Source: Calvatia gigantea (taxonomy: Eukaryota; Basidiomycota; Agaricomycetes; Agaricales; Lycoperdaceae). From it: a stretch of 64,000 bases of DNA. How positions within the stretch are numbered: position 1 is the first letter of the stretch; every line of letters begins with the position of its first letter. The notes under the pieces are model-generated. The model had not been told where the DNA came from. It ran no database searches and was given only the letters and a program-made list of their open reading frames with translations. The translations under genes and the position numbers were made by a program. Below are positions 46,206-58,084 of this stretch, piece by piece. The DNA lies in the NCBI GenBank assembly GCA_025093985.1, contig JACAAK010000005.1, positions 2,790,001 to 2,854,000 on the forward strand, in the 5' to 3' direction.

Positions 46206-48050
46206 ATGGCGACAAATGCTGTCTCTCTGAAATTGCTCGATCTCCCCGATGATATACTCCTAGAAATACTCGCGCGTCTTCCCGCGTTTCCGGTCGTCCT
46301 GCGTTGCAGACGAGCAGGTCTTCTTCGTCTATCCCCTCAGTTCGACATCTAATGTTCGCAGGATCTGTCACAAATTGGACCAGACATCCCGGGAGCAGCA
46401 CTTATGGATCAGATTCTTCAGCCAAACGGGATGGATGCTGCGTCAACCGATTGAATTGGAGCAGTTAGGGTCGCCAGAGTTTGAAAAGATCATTTGCCGA
46501 GCAGAAATGCTGGAGAGAATATGGACCGACGAGGATGCTCTGGGGATCGCCCCACGTTTCTGGCGTGAGTCACCTCACAGTGGAATCACAGCCCATGGTG
46601 AGCCTATGGCTATACACTGCACCGACAAGTTGATGTGACACTCATCATATTATTAGCATACTAAAGCCAAAAAGTGTACTCTTCAATATGACAGGGTTTA
46701 CACTTTTTGAAATCAATATGATTTCGATTTGACCTGTGTTGCATCAACTCCTTGGCGCAGTGTATAGTGGGGGACTATATTATATTCTGCTGCGCTGGCG
46801 GTAAGCACCGCTACACCTGGGTTTCCTATACACGACCAAAATGGCCCCATCGTTTTCGAATTTGACGCCTTTGTACGGTATTCCGTCAGCATAAAATGGT
46901 ACATGGACCTTGATACGGGGATTTTCTATATCATCTTTCCTTCTGACTTCAGTTTGTAAGGCTTTCTTATACCAAAAATTATATGTTGTGTGCTGACTAT
47001 TATCAAGCGAGGTAGCAGGTATTCAGACAGATGGTCAGGTCGGTCAGCCCCACGTAGTGGTCCAGTATTCATTACCAATCAAACTGCGGAGGTGGCACCT
47101 CCACGCAAACAAGAAATGGTTTCACTTGCGTCGATAACCACCTTTCTAGCTTTTCTATGAAGGTCAAGGTTGATGTCGCAGATCTCGAGAGGGGTATTCT
47201 ATCCCCGTATTTTGTAGGTGTGCTGTATTTCCGCAGTGACACAATTCACTGACTCTTGATTTCCAAACGGCTTCCTCCTGTAGCAAACATCTTTCCACCG
47301 GATACCCAGGATACTAGCCAGAGGGATTGGTTCATTGCTGCCACGGACACCCACCTAATCTGTGCAACAGGCATGAAAGAACTCGCCGTATTAATGCGCC
47401 CTGCCAATGATCAAGATATCCGACGGTCAAGCACTGATACTGCACTACCTGCGCGAGAGATTACCCATCTAGTTCCAATCATGAAGGAAAGGTTTCCTTT
47501 TCTCTTTGCAGGGTTGTGGGTTATGCCTCGTTCAGCCACCTCTTTTGTGATGATCAGCATCTGCGAGATCTACTCACCTGATTCGCACGAACCTACCGAC
47601 GTTACAATCCATGCGTTCCTCTTTAACCTTCCAGAAGGAGAGCCTTCATTCGAAGAGGCTTGTTCTGTAAGCGTTCCAGGGGCAGTCACTGGACTTGTCC
47701 TATGGACTCCTCCTTCAACTGCTCAATATGCACTGGGAGTTTTGGCTGCCGACCAGGCTCCCCAAGACGGTGTTGACGAGGGGGTTCCGAAGGAAGGGGG
47801 GCGGAAGTATCTCGCGCTCCGGGCGGACCTCCCAGACCCAAAACGGAGCCTGGGGTCGGAAAATCAATGTCGAACAACCTTAACCAGAATGCAATTGGCA
47901 CCAGCCGTCGATGAACAGAGGGAAGTGGCAGAATTCTGCTGTTTCGACCATTTTTCTGGGAGGGTTGTCCTGGCTATTTTGTCGAGTGCTGCATCAGGGG
48001 AGGCTGAGGTCGTACTGGATTACTTATCTGGAAACTGTGTAGCGTTCTAA
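46206..48050 (+). CDS. F-box protein ('DHFSGKVV' family), most complete copy
   Basis: ATG 46206 begins MATNAVSLKLLDLPDDILLE and EILARLPAFPVVLRCRR, an F-box (ligand of Skp1 in SCF ubiquitin ligases). After an intron: ICHKLDQTSREQHLWIRFF, EFEKIICRAEMLERIW and APRFWRESPHSG. Middle segments (VGDYIIFCCAGGKHRYTWVS, VKVDVADLERGILS) are broken by small shifts at 46620-47230. The last 264 codons (47256-48050) are open: DIRRSSTDTALP, EITHLVPIMKERFPFLFAG, TSFVMISICEIYS, STAQYALGVLA, LRADLPDPKRSLGSEN, CFDHFSGRVVLA, EVVLDYLSG. The C-terminal half may form a beta-propeller-like sensor domain, which is inference. Confidence 0.7.
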
Positions 48051-48064
48051 GCCACAAGGTCTCC

Positions 48065-48312
48065 TCCTCACAAAGCAGGATATACCTGGACTCCCGCACG
48101 GTCACATAAGAGTCGGCGCAATGGGCAGTTTGAAGAACCGGGAATTGGCCAGGGTTGCCGTTCTGTGCCTTACCATGTCCTCCATGATTGCTGTCCTTTT
48201 GATCTTCGGTGGAACGTCATTGGTGGATGTGGTAAGAGGGAAGAATTCTAGTCAGGACTAGTTCTGTCGTGTAGCAATGGGGTATGCGCGGGGATTTGGG
48301 TGTGAAGTCTGA
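48065..48312 (+). pseudogene. Duplicated 3' exon of the multi-span membrane-protein gene
   Basis: Matches 45685-45937 closely: GSLKNRELARVAVLCLTM, SSMIAVLLIFGGTSLVDVV, then a stop in place of a Gln codon, and GFGCEV then TGA. The 3' flank also matches (45945-46060 against 48330-48440). No other exons are present. Here the frame across TMSSMIAVLL is intact, whereas the parent has an extra base at that spot. Confidence 0.85.
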
Positions 48313-48459
48313 TTGGCCTCCTCAAGCTCGAATGTTGTTGTTAGTAGCCGATCTTCTTATATGTATTTGAGTTTGGTACATAGTTTATATTTGAGTTCGA
48401 GTGCCTAGCGTAGATATTGTTATTTAATTATGCAACCGAAAGAGGTACAAAAACGAAGC

Positions 48460-49780
48460 GAAGTTGCAAAAAAATATTCGACCAAATGACGGTTGTCGAT
48501 GCTTGACAAGCTTCATATGTCACGTCAGTTGTGACAATGACAACCCATGCTCACACAAATCCACATAGCACTATTTTTGCCTGGTTTGTCCTGGGCCACT
48601 CTGGACAGTAAGGAAAGGGTGGCTAGGTTTGTAATTCGTAACAGGGCGCAAATACAAATGTATTGTAGCGACGTTGTGCGACTACTTATGGGCGAAAGCC
48701 CGTGAGGGCTTCCCTGCCTGGCAGGGACAGAACCGAGGGAAGAGACTTGGCTGCGATACCCAGGTTACTAGTTCTGACGCGACGAGCCAAGGATCGGTAC
48801 CGGATAGTAGTAGGAGGATCTAGTAAGGCTGTTTGGTGCTATGAGGCCCTGTGCTCTTCGGCTGGGTTTCGACAGAGCGGGGAGCCAACCGGCATGGTGT
48901 GGTGGTCATGATGCAGGATGTTCCACTTGGTCACAGCCGGTGAGGCATCATGACGCGTAGTGAAGTGGAATAGCACTGAGAGCATGACTGTACCAGGCAC
49001 CGTCGATGTCGTAGACCCAGTTATAGCCGAGTGGGGGAGAGCTGAGCAAGCAGTGGTGGGCGGGCCTCGAGGACAGGGCCAGGTGCAGGAGGGACCCTGC
49101 CATGTAGCACCGAGAGGTGGCAGGAGCGGAGCTGGGGCGTAGCAGGGCAGAGCACCCTGTTGTGGCAGGAGCGGGGCAGGGTGTAACAGGGGCAGAGCAC
49201 CTGTTGTAGCAGCAGGCAGAGCGGAGTGTGGCAGGGAGCCGCAGGACGCAGCGGGTGGGGCAGGGGGGATGTGAGGTAGTCACCAGCGGTCACCTCTGCC
49301 AGAGGTCGTTCGGAGCTGGTGTAGCTCACCACTAAACCGCCCCGGAATCATGGACCCCCAGAGCATGTAATTGGAGGAGCCCGGGGTTATCTTCTAGCTA
49401 CCGGGCTCTGTCAGAGTAGTTGCCGTCGTCCCTCCTAAGCATTTTGAGGGAGGTCTGGGGGGTTGTCAGATGAGTTCTGCCTCCGATGGGGCAGAGTTAT
49501 TTTTCGGCTCCTTGGCTAAGTCGAAGAAAAGGTTCGGTTGCGGTGTCGGGACTGAGAGCCTCGCCCATCATGGTCCAACGTGAGGGAGTGTTGAAAATCG
49601 GGACGAGCTAGGAGGCTGGGGCAGGCCCGACACATCGATGAGGCGAGAGGCAAGGAGCTGGTCCGATGTGACTGTGACTGCACCTACAAAGACCACACTC
49701 TGCTGCCGTCACTCGTTCCTCGCTGGTGGCAGATTACAATATGCACCAGGAGCACAGAGAGGGTCTTCTCCGCTGGCTCG
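48460..49780. other. GC-rich intergenic block with retroelement-like debris
   Basis: Composition is clearly more G-rich than the surroundings. It includes a small hairpin (gggcgaaagccc, 48689-48700) and a motif gtgagggagtgttgaaaatc (about 49582-49601) that looks like the polypurine tract and 5' end of a copia-type 3' LTR. No gag or pol frame was recognised, so the retroelement reading is tentative. Confidence 0.4.
49119..49250. repeat. Imperfect minisatellite, about 45 bp unit
   Basis: Two clear units starting gtggcaggagcgg (about 49119 and 49165), each ending cagagcaccctgtt or cagagcacctgtt, followed by a degenerate third beginning gtagcagcaggcagagcgg. Confidence 0.65.
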
Positions 49781-50705
49781 ATGGGATGGCGACAAACGCT
49801 GTCTCTGCAGCTGCTCGACGTCCGTGACGATATACTCCTGGAAATCTTCGTACATCTTCCCACGCTCTTGGTCGTCCTGCGTTGCAGACAAGTAAGTCTC
49901 CTTTGCCGGTGTTCCTTGTTCGATATCCAACCCCCAATATTCCTAGGTATGTCACAAGTTGGACCAATCATCCCGGGAACAGCACTTGTGGACCAGATTA
50001 TTCAAACAAATTAGGTGTATGTTGTGTCAAACAATCACATTAGAATGGTTGGGGACGCCAGAGTTCGAAAAAATCATCCGCCGAGCAGAGATGCTGGAGA
50101 GAATATGGAGCAGCACGGATGCCCTTGAAACTGCCCCGCGCTTCTGGCGTGAGACACCTCGTGGTGGAGCCACAACCCATGGCGTACCTGTAGCGATAAT
50201 AGGGGATTATATTATATCTTACTGCATCTGCGCCACCGGTGAACAACGTTACACCTGGGTTTCCATATGTGACCAGAATGGCCCCATCATTTTCAAGTTT
50301 GGCCTCGTGGCAGAGTTTGCTGGCAACGTAGAGTGTTACGTGGGCCTTGGTACTGGAGTTTTCTATATTGTTTTCCCTTCTCTCCTCGGTTTGTAAGACC
50401 CTCCTATGCCGGAAAATGTGGGTTGTGTGCTGACTGTTATTAAGAGAGGTAGCAGGTATTCTAACAGATGTTCTCGGGTTCGACCAGCCTCGCGTGGTGA
50501 TCCGGTACTCGAGGCCAATCAAACGCGAAAATGGCATTCGCACGCAAACAAGGAACGGCTTCACTTGCATCTATAATCCCCGCTTTTCTAGCCTTTCCAA
50601 CTATAATATGGAGGTCGGGGTTGACGTTATGGATCTCGAAAAAGGCACCCTACTCCGGTATTCTGTAGGTGGACTGCATTCCCCAGTGACACAATTGACT
50701 AACTC
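49781..50705 (+). pseudogene. F-box-family protein, 3'-truncated copy
   Basis: Paralog of 46206-48050. It retains the F-box (SLQLLDVRDDILLEIFVHLP, VVLRCRQ), a clean intron (gtaagt at about 49890, acceptor before GTATGTCAC), VCHKLDQSSREQHLWTRLF, EFEKIIRRAEMLERIW, GDYIISYCICATGEQRYTWV, NGPIIFKFG and GVFYIVFPSLLGL, then VDVMDLEKGTLLRYSVGG. Similarity stops near 50760, and the C-terminal sensor-like half is absent. The start is ambiguous (49781 or 49786) because of a one-base shift after MATNAVS. Confidence 0.7.
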
Positions 50706-50760
50706 TTAGTTTCCAAACAGCTTCCTCCTTTAAAATTCAATGTTTTCGACAAATATCCGG

Positions 50761-51258
50761 AATATTGCCAACAGGGAATGGTACACTTACCGCTATGGAC
50801 GCCCACCTATTCTATGCAATTGGTATGCAAGATTTCGTTGTATACGTCATTGTGCCCGATATATGTACGCAGCCTTAAGATTTGAATTTTGGGGGTACAG
50901 ATTAAAGAACCTTGAAAACCAGTTTAAGATCATTTGCAAGCCTGGTTTCCGGAGCAGAATTAGAAGCCGTATATCCCAAGAGCTTAAGCGTTTTGTTCTA
51001 CATTTTCTTCCACCGCTTTTTAGTCACGCAAAATGCGCAAGCGGAACGTCTACTCCTTGGCACGTATTATGAAACTATAGTGTATCTGTCTCTATGTTGT
51101 GACCAACGGCGGAATAACCCGAACGCGAGTAGAGTAGGGTAAAATAAAATATTAGCTATAGATGCGATAACAATCCGACAGCAAAAATTGACAGCAAGAA
51201 GAAAACCACAGAACAATGCGAAGATAGCAGGTTGGTGACAGCTGAGCGAAAGCAAGAT
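50761..51258. other. Intergenic, no gene recognised
   Basis: Short frames only. It lies between the truncated F-box copy and the 3' end of a convergent small-protein gene. Confidence 0.4.
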
Positions 51259-51983
51259 TCAAGAAGACAAGGACGAAAACGGGGTATCCACAGCAATATC
51301 GGCTTGCCATATATCGTCATAAATGTTGTATAAGCCAAGGAGAATTATTTGTTCAAATTTGATTCCGTCGTAGCCTAGTTTCCACTCTTGGAAAGATGTG
51401 CGAGTATCTCGAACGTCCTAAATCGTCCAGTGTAAATTGTAGGTGATCCAGTGGGGATAGTTTAAAGCAAGGCACACATACCTCGATGAAGTTCCAAATT
51501 TGCATTGCGACCGTCGTTCCAAGTTGTGCACGAGATATGGCAGCACTAACGGGGATGCTGTGAGACCAGGCAAGGCCCTCATACCCTTGCCACTGCATAT
51601 CTGCTGTCAACGCTCGGTCCTGGACCAAGAAAGATCCAAATCTTACCAGGATCCGGAGTGTCAACTGGCGAATGTTAAGACCAGCGAGGATTTGGTCATG
51701 TGCTCCAGTGACTTCTCGCGCGAGGGCACTTGTACTCAGAGCGATGAAATCATGGACAGGGACACCTTGGCCTCGAGCCCCAAAATGATCAAAAAGAATA
51801 GGTGGACAAAGGGCGCCACAGCTTCTTGAAGGAACCTTGCTCTTAGTATTGGGGGACACGCCGTCGTCTCGGGTTGGTAAATTGCCGGGTAGTACTGGCG
51901 CTTAACGCCCCTGTGAGGGAAGAGTAGGAAGATATCTGAGAGGGAAAGACGGGAGGATGCAGGGAACTTCTATAGGGATGCAT
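51259..51983 (-). CDS. Conserved small protein, family X, copy 1
   Basis: Family not recognised, but three copies in this window define it. The start was found by homology at ATG 51983 (MHPYRSSLHPPVFPSQISSY, like MSRYHNSIHAPVFPSQISSY in copy 3). It runs through NPRRRRVPQ, a one-base shift near 51848, then FDHFGARGQGVPVHDF, NIRQLTLRIL, an intron, WQGYEGLAWSHSIPVSAAIS, LGTTVAMQIWNFIE, an intron, and FEQIILLGLYNIYDDIWQAD, ending FSSLSS then TGA 51259. There are three exons with the same intron positions as copies 2 and 3. The length is about 190 aa, with no signal peptide and no membrane helix. Confidence 0.75.
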
Positions 51984-54006
51984 TACCAAGAACAGAAGGG
52001 AGGAGAGTATATGAGAAGCGTGAAAAGACAGCGAATATTAGCTGTTTCCCGACACAACCAGAATCTTATACCGCCTCCGGGATCCAAGCCCCTCGCCTCA
52101 ATCCCCCATTAAATTTTCGTATTTCATAATTATTTTCGGCCGCTCTTTCGGGTGGTTGCCCACGGCGAGCACTGCAAGCGAGCACCACCTCTAGGCCTGG
52201 TTCAGGGAAAATACAAGGAGAGACCATCGACTTCCCTTGCAATTGATTGCCCTATGTATCATCTGCTGCGAATTAGATCTGCTGTTTTGGGTCCACGACG
52301 AGCTCATGAGTGCAAATAATTGTCAACTGAATATGAACTCCATGCTCTTTGGGGATAACTAAGGTAGCTCTTAGCCTGCCCGTTGACAGGATCGCCTCGG
52401 AAAAATCGAGCGAAATAAGAACCAACTGTATATCTCAGGTATATGACGGATTTCCGGCGCCGATGTGCTTTACCGTCCTTGTGTCTAAACGCAGGGGTAC
52501 GACCACAATCGGCTGGCGGCTGAGGGAATTCATGAGCAACTCTTGAAGTTGAAACTTAATACCTGAGTAATTTCGCATATCCGCCTTTGTTCGTTGTCCG
52601 CTTGGTTAAATGGTGCTGGGCTCGAAGACTAGCTAGACATACCGTTGTCCACTCTCGAATGGTGGTTCAGTATCTTGTGCGGACTCAGTACCATCATTCC
52701 TGCGCGCCTGAACATAACTATTTACGCGATTTTTTTTCGAGATCCAAAAAAGGGGTGCATTGATAGGTGCGACAGGGGTGGACAGAGGGCGTATTTGCTC
52801 GAACACCCCCCCGAACGCCAAATCTCTGATCTCCGGCAGACTACGCTTGGGCTCCAGACACGAGCAGAAACCTGAGAAACGAAACTCATTTCGGTAAGGC
52901 GATACCGAATACATGCCGGGTTCATTGGTTAGTGAAAGGGCGAGGGCGGTGTAACACCTCCCGGTGCGCGTGTCCTCCGCATGGTGCCTGAAGGTAAGTG
53001 ATGGATCATGATTAAGTTCGAATTAGGAACCATAAATTTTACTTCGGTTTACGTCACTTGTCTGGTGATTTAAATTCACACATCGCATTGTGGGTCCCTG
53101 TTGGCGGCAACTAAGACGCTCAAAATGGTTCCATAATTCAACCTCAGGCCCAGCTACAAGGCGCCGAACGCCGAGCGTTGGCTGCCGTTATCGAGAGCAC
53201 CACCTTCGGCGAACGTCGAGTGACTAACAACATTCAACATTCTGTCCACGCAAGCGCCTATGTTGACAATCAATGTTTCCAGAAAAGAGAGTGGAAGGTT
53301 CTCTTCATGGGCCGAGTTGACGTCAGCAAGCATGATGCATGGAAACTGCCAGGTTTTATCCTGCTCGTCCTACTTTCCGGGATTCATGCCTCTGAATTCT
53401 TTTTATACATGCTATTCGCCGGCTGTCAACGACGATATAGATCCCGCGTGTCCCAAGGCTAAACCCATCTTGGCTATTCAAAAGAACACGAGACATATCT
53501 GGGTTCGAACTTGTGGGATGCGAGCCTGGCCTTCGGGATTTATTAGCTGATGTCGAAACCCCACTTGACTCATGGCTTGTTGAAGCAAGGAGAAGGGGGC
53601 AAATGGGAACACCTGTGTCGGGTTGGTGAATCAAAAATGGGCTAGGCCAGGAGCCTGCTAATTGGCGTTAGTGACCTCGGTCATGACATTTTCCAGGCCT
53701 GGATATAGGGAAGAGACAGCAAATCCTAACAGAATGGATTGCGCTTTGCAGCAGATACTGGGAAGTTTCAAGGGTACTTTACGTCAAAATTGCGATTCAT
53801 TCAATCCTGAGACTCGTGCGATCCAGGCGGAGGGTGCTTTCCGGACGAAAGGGGTTCAAGAAGGGCACTCAGTTGTCAGTCGCAGGCACGAGGTCGTGAC
53901 TGCAAGCTATCAATACGACTTTGTAGAAGCGACTCGATACAAGGTAAAATGAACAACTTGGCTTCACTTCTATTTTTCCGCCCACGGTTGGAAAAAAACG
54001 TCGTGG
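51984..54006. other. Two kilobases without a recognised gene
   Basis: Several open frames of 65-96 codons (for example plus 53178-53462 and 53662-53952) show no family motif or paired splice structure that I could support. A word shared with 21880-21905 (tatatctcaggtatat at 52431-52446) hints at a dispersed repeat. Confidence 0.4.
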
Positions 54007-55488
54007 TCACTCCTTGCCTTCCACAAACGCACGATAGACCACAAGTTTGTTTTGTCTACCCCGAACGCTGATTTCAGTCCCGGCACCAATAAAAATGACA
54101 TCTCCAGTTCCAACTGCCAGATTCGTGTCCCTCACCATCGTTCCATTGGATTAATCCATCTCCTTCGGTTAATATTCACGATACTCGGTCCCTCCAGTCC
54201 TGGGTGGGACTCTGCCTCCCCGGTTGGAATATCGACTTTAATGACCGCAAACTCAGGAATCGGCGGATTGAACAACGTGCTAAATCGTGTCTCTGCGCCA
54301 AAGCGCTGGGGATTAACCAAGTGTTTCGATGGCTTGGATGAGTCGTACGTTAATGTTGCGACTAGGTTGGGAACGTCAGCGTAGTTTAGGTGTGAGCCCC
54401 TGCTCGAATGACGTTGTCGGAATTCGCCATACACTCCATACAATCTGCAACATGATACATCCCCAAAACGCACCTAATTAGCATGGTCAATCTAATAGAT
54501 AAAGCAAGTTAATTACCTCCAGAGATATACGCATGTGGTTCTCCTGCACCCAAGAAAATGGCTTGCCCTGGCTGCAATATAACGTAGTTCAATAAGAATG
54601 GACAGAAGATGCCGATGTCCCCCGGGAACTGCGAATTCAATCGCAACACGAGGTCAACAAGTTCCTGCGTTTCTCCTTCGGCAATCTTAGCTCCGCCTCC
54701 CTTGTACCTCGACACCAACAGCCTGATCTGATATTGGAACTCAAGCTCCGGTGCAGTCATCACTGCCGCAAAAACGTTTTTGAGAGCCGCTTTTTCGGTT
54801 GGTCCTCCGGCATTCCTGGATGTGGCGGCAGATAAGAAAGTTTGGAGGACAGTTGCGGGTATGAGAGAAGCCAATTCAGGTACGAGGCGAAGGAAACTGG
54901 CGATTTCAGGAAGTGGGCGGAAGCCACAGAGGGCGCGAAAAGGTGTAATCGCTAGTGCCATCTCCGGCTTGTGGTTAGCATCTAGGTGTGTTGCCGGTGT
55001 TATTAATGATGCTGCTCGTCACCACTAGAGAATACAAGGCAGACCTCGATAGATATCGGGTTGTTTTGTGTGTAATTCTTCGGCGGTTCGTTTATCGGGA
55101 TGCGACTGAATGCTCAAGGCTTTCTCGATAGAGAGAACTTTGAATAGGAAAGGAAGGTTGCCGTTGGACGCGTCAAATTGGTGTATGATGCGGTCACCGA
55201 TAAGCTCTGGATGAGCCTGCAGGTGGTCAGCGAGCAGGCCTTTGCCTTCAACGAGTTGTGACGGCGAGCTGGAATGAGTTCCCATCCATAGCTACGGTGG
55301 TGTGCGTGGCGTGTGAGTAGGGTTCAAGGACACTCTCCAAATGAACCATATACCTCAGCATACGGTGTTTTTTCACCCAACGTGAAGTCAGGCGAGCTCG
55401 CAGCAGCAAGTGATGCCACTTTCGAGTTCTTCCCCACTTTTCCCCAATCGTACTGCTGTGTGGTGGGTAATATTTTGAAAACAGACAT
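54007..55488 (-). CDS. PMI40: Mannose-6-phosphate isomerase, type I
   Basis: Zinc enzyme that interconverts fructose-6-phosphate and mannose-6-phosphate and feeds GDP-mannose for glycosylation and cell wall. Exon 1 (55488-55354) reads MSVFKILPTTQQYDWGKVG to KTPYAE. Exon 2 (from 55291) has LWMGTHSSSPSQ and IQSHPDK (Zn ligands Gln and His). The next exon has the family signature DANHKPEMALAITPFRALCGF (Zn ligand Glu) and FLGAGEPHAYISGG (Zn ligand His). After an intron: SDNVIRAG, LTPKLR and DVPNLVATLTYDSSKPS, then the C-terminal cupin part with GTGDVIFIGAGTEISVRG and VVYRAFVEGKE then TGA 54007. At least three single-base insertions (near 54382, 54397 and 54160) break an otherwise conserved gene, which points to sequence error. 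Confidence 0.92.
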
Positions 55489-55853
55489 CTTGTAGTTGGA
55501 GGTGATGTCGGTGGAGTTGGTGCGAAGAAGGCGACATAACTCTCACTTATGTGAGATGACGAAAGTGGTCCAGTCCTCCTCCAAATTCAAGGTTTCTGGA
55601 AGCTTCCCGGCTGCGTTCCTGAGGTATTCATTCCTTCTGAAAAACAATATTGTGTCATATTACCTAAGCATGGTATGTTTTCAAAGAAAAGGCGACTAAA
55701 CAGTGTACAATGGTATGACACAGATAACCCTTGAGTGGACAAAAACAAACCAACAGTGGCAAAACGACAAATCAACGAGAGAAGGAATCCAGAGTCCCTT
55801 GGAACAAAAACATCCAATGTAGTATACACCATGACTTGGGGGTTAGTTGACAA

Positions 55854-58084
55854 TCATGAATTCTTGGGCTTCATGCTCCAGATCTCCACGACGGTCTTCC
55901 CGGCCCTTCGGCACATAACAGCACATGTACCTTTCAGATACGCAACTTTCCAGACGGTGTCGCTCGGATCACTTAGGTCACGAATGTAGTTCCCGGTAGA
56001 GGTCTCGTACAACCTCACACGCCCATCGTTTCCACCAGTGACCAAGAAGTTCTTGTCAAACTGAAGAGAGGTCACGGAAGAATCATGTGCCGCTATTCGG
56101 TGGAGGACTGTGTATTTGGATAGGTCAAATGTGATTACCCGGCCATCCGAGCCACCCGTCGCGAGGATGGTCGGCGAGAGCTGGAGCTGGCAGACGAGCG
56201 CAGTGTGGCCTTGAAGCAAAGCCACGCAATCACTGCGTGAAACGGTTGAGCAACGAAGTGAAACGCGACAAAATTTGATATTTACCCTGTTTGAGCATCC
56301 CAAACGCGGACCGTTGTGTCCAATCCACCTGACGCGATACGGACACCATCGAATGCGACGGAATAAATTTCGTGGTAGTGCCCTCTGAGAATATGCAAAC
56401 ATTGTCCGGTGTCCACATCCCATAGCTATAGCAAACAAATCAGTCAGGCACACCACAATTTGTGGAGGGACATACACGACACGTCGTATCGTAGCTACCG
56501 CTGACGATCCTGTTTCCACAAACGTCCAAACAACGGACACTATGTTGGTGTCCGCCGAGAACACGTAAACCTTCGGCCACGTTGGATATCCCATACACGC
56601 ACAGTACCATCCCGCGAACCCGAAACCGCGATCGGTCGGTTGTGTAGGACACGAATACACCGAATCGTAGACCTATGTCCAGCCAAAATATATATACAGT
56701 ATCTGCCGAGCGAAAATCAGGTCACCAGCCGAACTATTCGTGAAGATAGACCCACCCAGTCTTGATATCCCAGACCCTCAGCAATTTGTCACACCCTCCA
56801 CTAACAACCAAGGGCATTCGGTTGTCCCCATCCTTCAGATGCATAAGAGTTATTACTCGTCTTCCCCGGGAACGCGTCTTCATCTGCCTGGAGATGGTCC
56901 TCCCCGACTCCGTCCGAAGACGCAGTCGAGCTTGCGCCTTCACCATCGACAGAATCAAGCCCAAGCGCAATCCTCAACGACGGCGAGATATACTGCTCTT
57001 GCTTCGACGTAAGGGCGACTCTGTCGACGCCTAGTCGTATGGATTCCATCTCGTCCCTCCGATACCTCTTCATGAGAGGATTCCTCGGATCGTTCTCAAT
57101 ATCATCTTGGGATGACGTTGACCTGGCCCCTCGCCCACTCCCGAGAGTCCCCCGTGCCGCGAGCGGCGTGGTCATATATCCACCTTTAGACACCAAACAC
57201 ACCGCCCACACGCCCATCTCGTGCCCGACAAGTGTTCGCGCAAGGACACCAGTCTCAGCACTGAAGATGTGGATTTTCGAATTTGCCAGTCCCACGACGA
57301 TCCATTCACGATCTAACGCCAAAGATGTGACGACCCCATTATCTGGACTGACAACGGGGATCCGGTGAGATTGCAACAACGTGCCACCGTTCCGCCAATT
57401 CGTCATGGTGATGTGGGATGCCTTGTAATGTTGACGATACGAAAAGTCCTCTCCGGGGAAGTCTTCGAATCCGTGTACCTGAGACATACGCCTCCATACA
57501 CATTCGTCTGTGACGAGTTTGTGCCAGTGTTTGCTAACCTGGGACGCTCGCATGAGCGATTTCGGATCGTCAATGTAGCTTAGAATATGAAGGGATAGCT
57601 CGGCAGGTAGCCAATATAAGAAATCTCGCTTAAGCAGGGGAGCGATGGTGGTCGAGATGAACAGCAGTTCCGAGGGGGTACATGATGCAAGAATAGAAGT
57701 GATGATCTGTCGTCTCAGTAAAGGGTCGTGAGTATTGAGGAGGTGGACACCCGCTAGGCTTAAGGGGTATGTGGGAGGGCGGGTAGGACTGGGTCCAGGA
57801 GAGGGGGCGGGCGTAGGTGGAGATTCAATGGGCACGTAGAGCGTCGGTGTGTGAAGGTTACCAGTATGACTGGTTTGGGGATGGGCTAGATGGGCTAGTT
57901 CAGGAAGAGGCATGGTCGCCCCGCGTGTTGCCGTGCGTTCAGGTGCGGAGCAATAATGGATAGAATTATTTTCAAGGTCAAGGGGAGAAAAATGTTGATC
58001 CGAATGTGAGGGAGCCATAAGGTGAAGATGTAGTAATGATAAGTTATCTGAATTAAATGGTAAGCTCCGGAACCACGACATCAT
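55854..58084 (-). CDS. F-box/WD40 protein, Cdc4-like SCF subunit
   Basis: Substrate-recognition subunit of an SCF ubiquitin ligase. ATG 58084; the N-terminus is Pro/Ser-rich ([14 protein letters not shown]). The helical dimerisation-like segment is [20 protein letters not shown], followed by the F-box ([19 protein letters not shown] ... [18 protein letters not shown]). The WD40 blades follow: [122 protein letters not shown]. It ends KPKNS then TGA 55854. Introns are near 56700, 56420 and 56230. Single-base shifts occur near 56880 and 56580. The F-box plus seven-blade layout matches Cdc4/Pop1/FBXW7. Confidence 0.88.
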
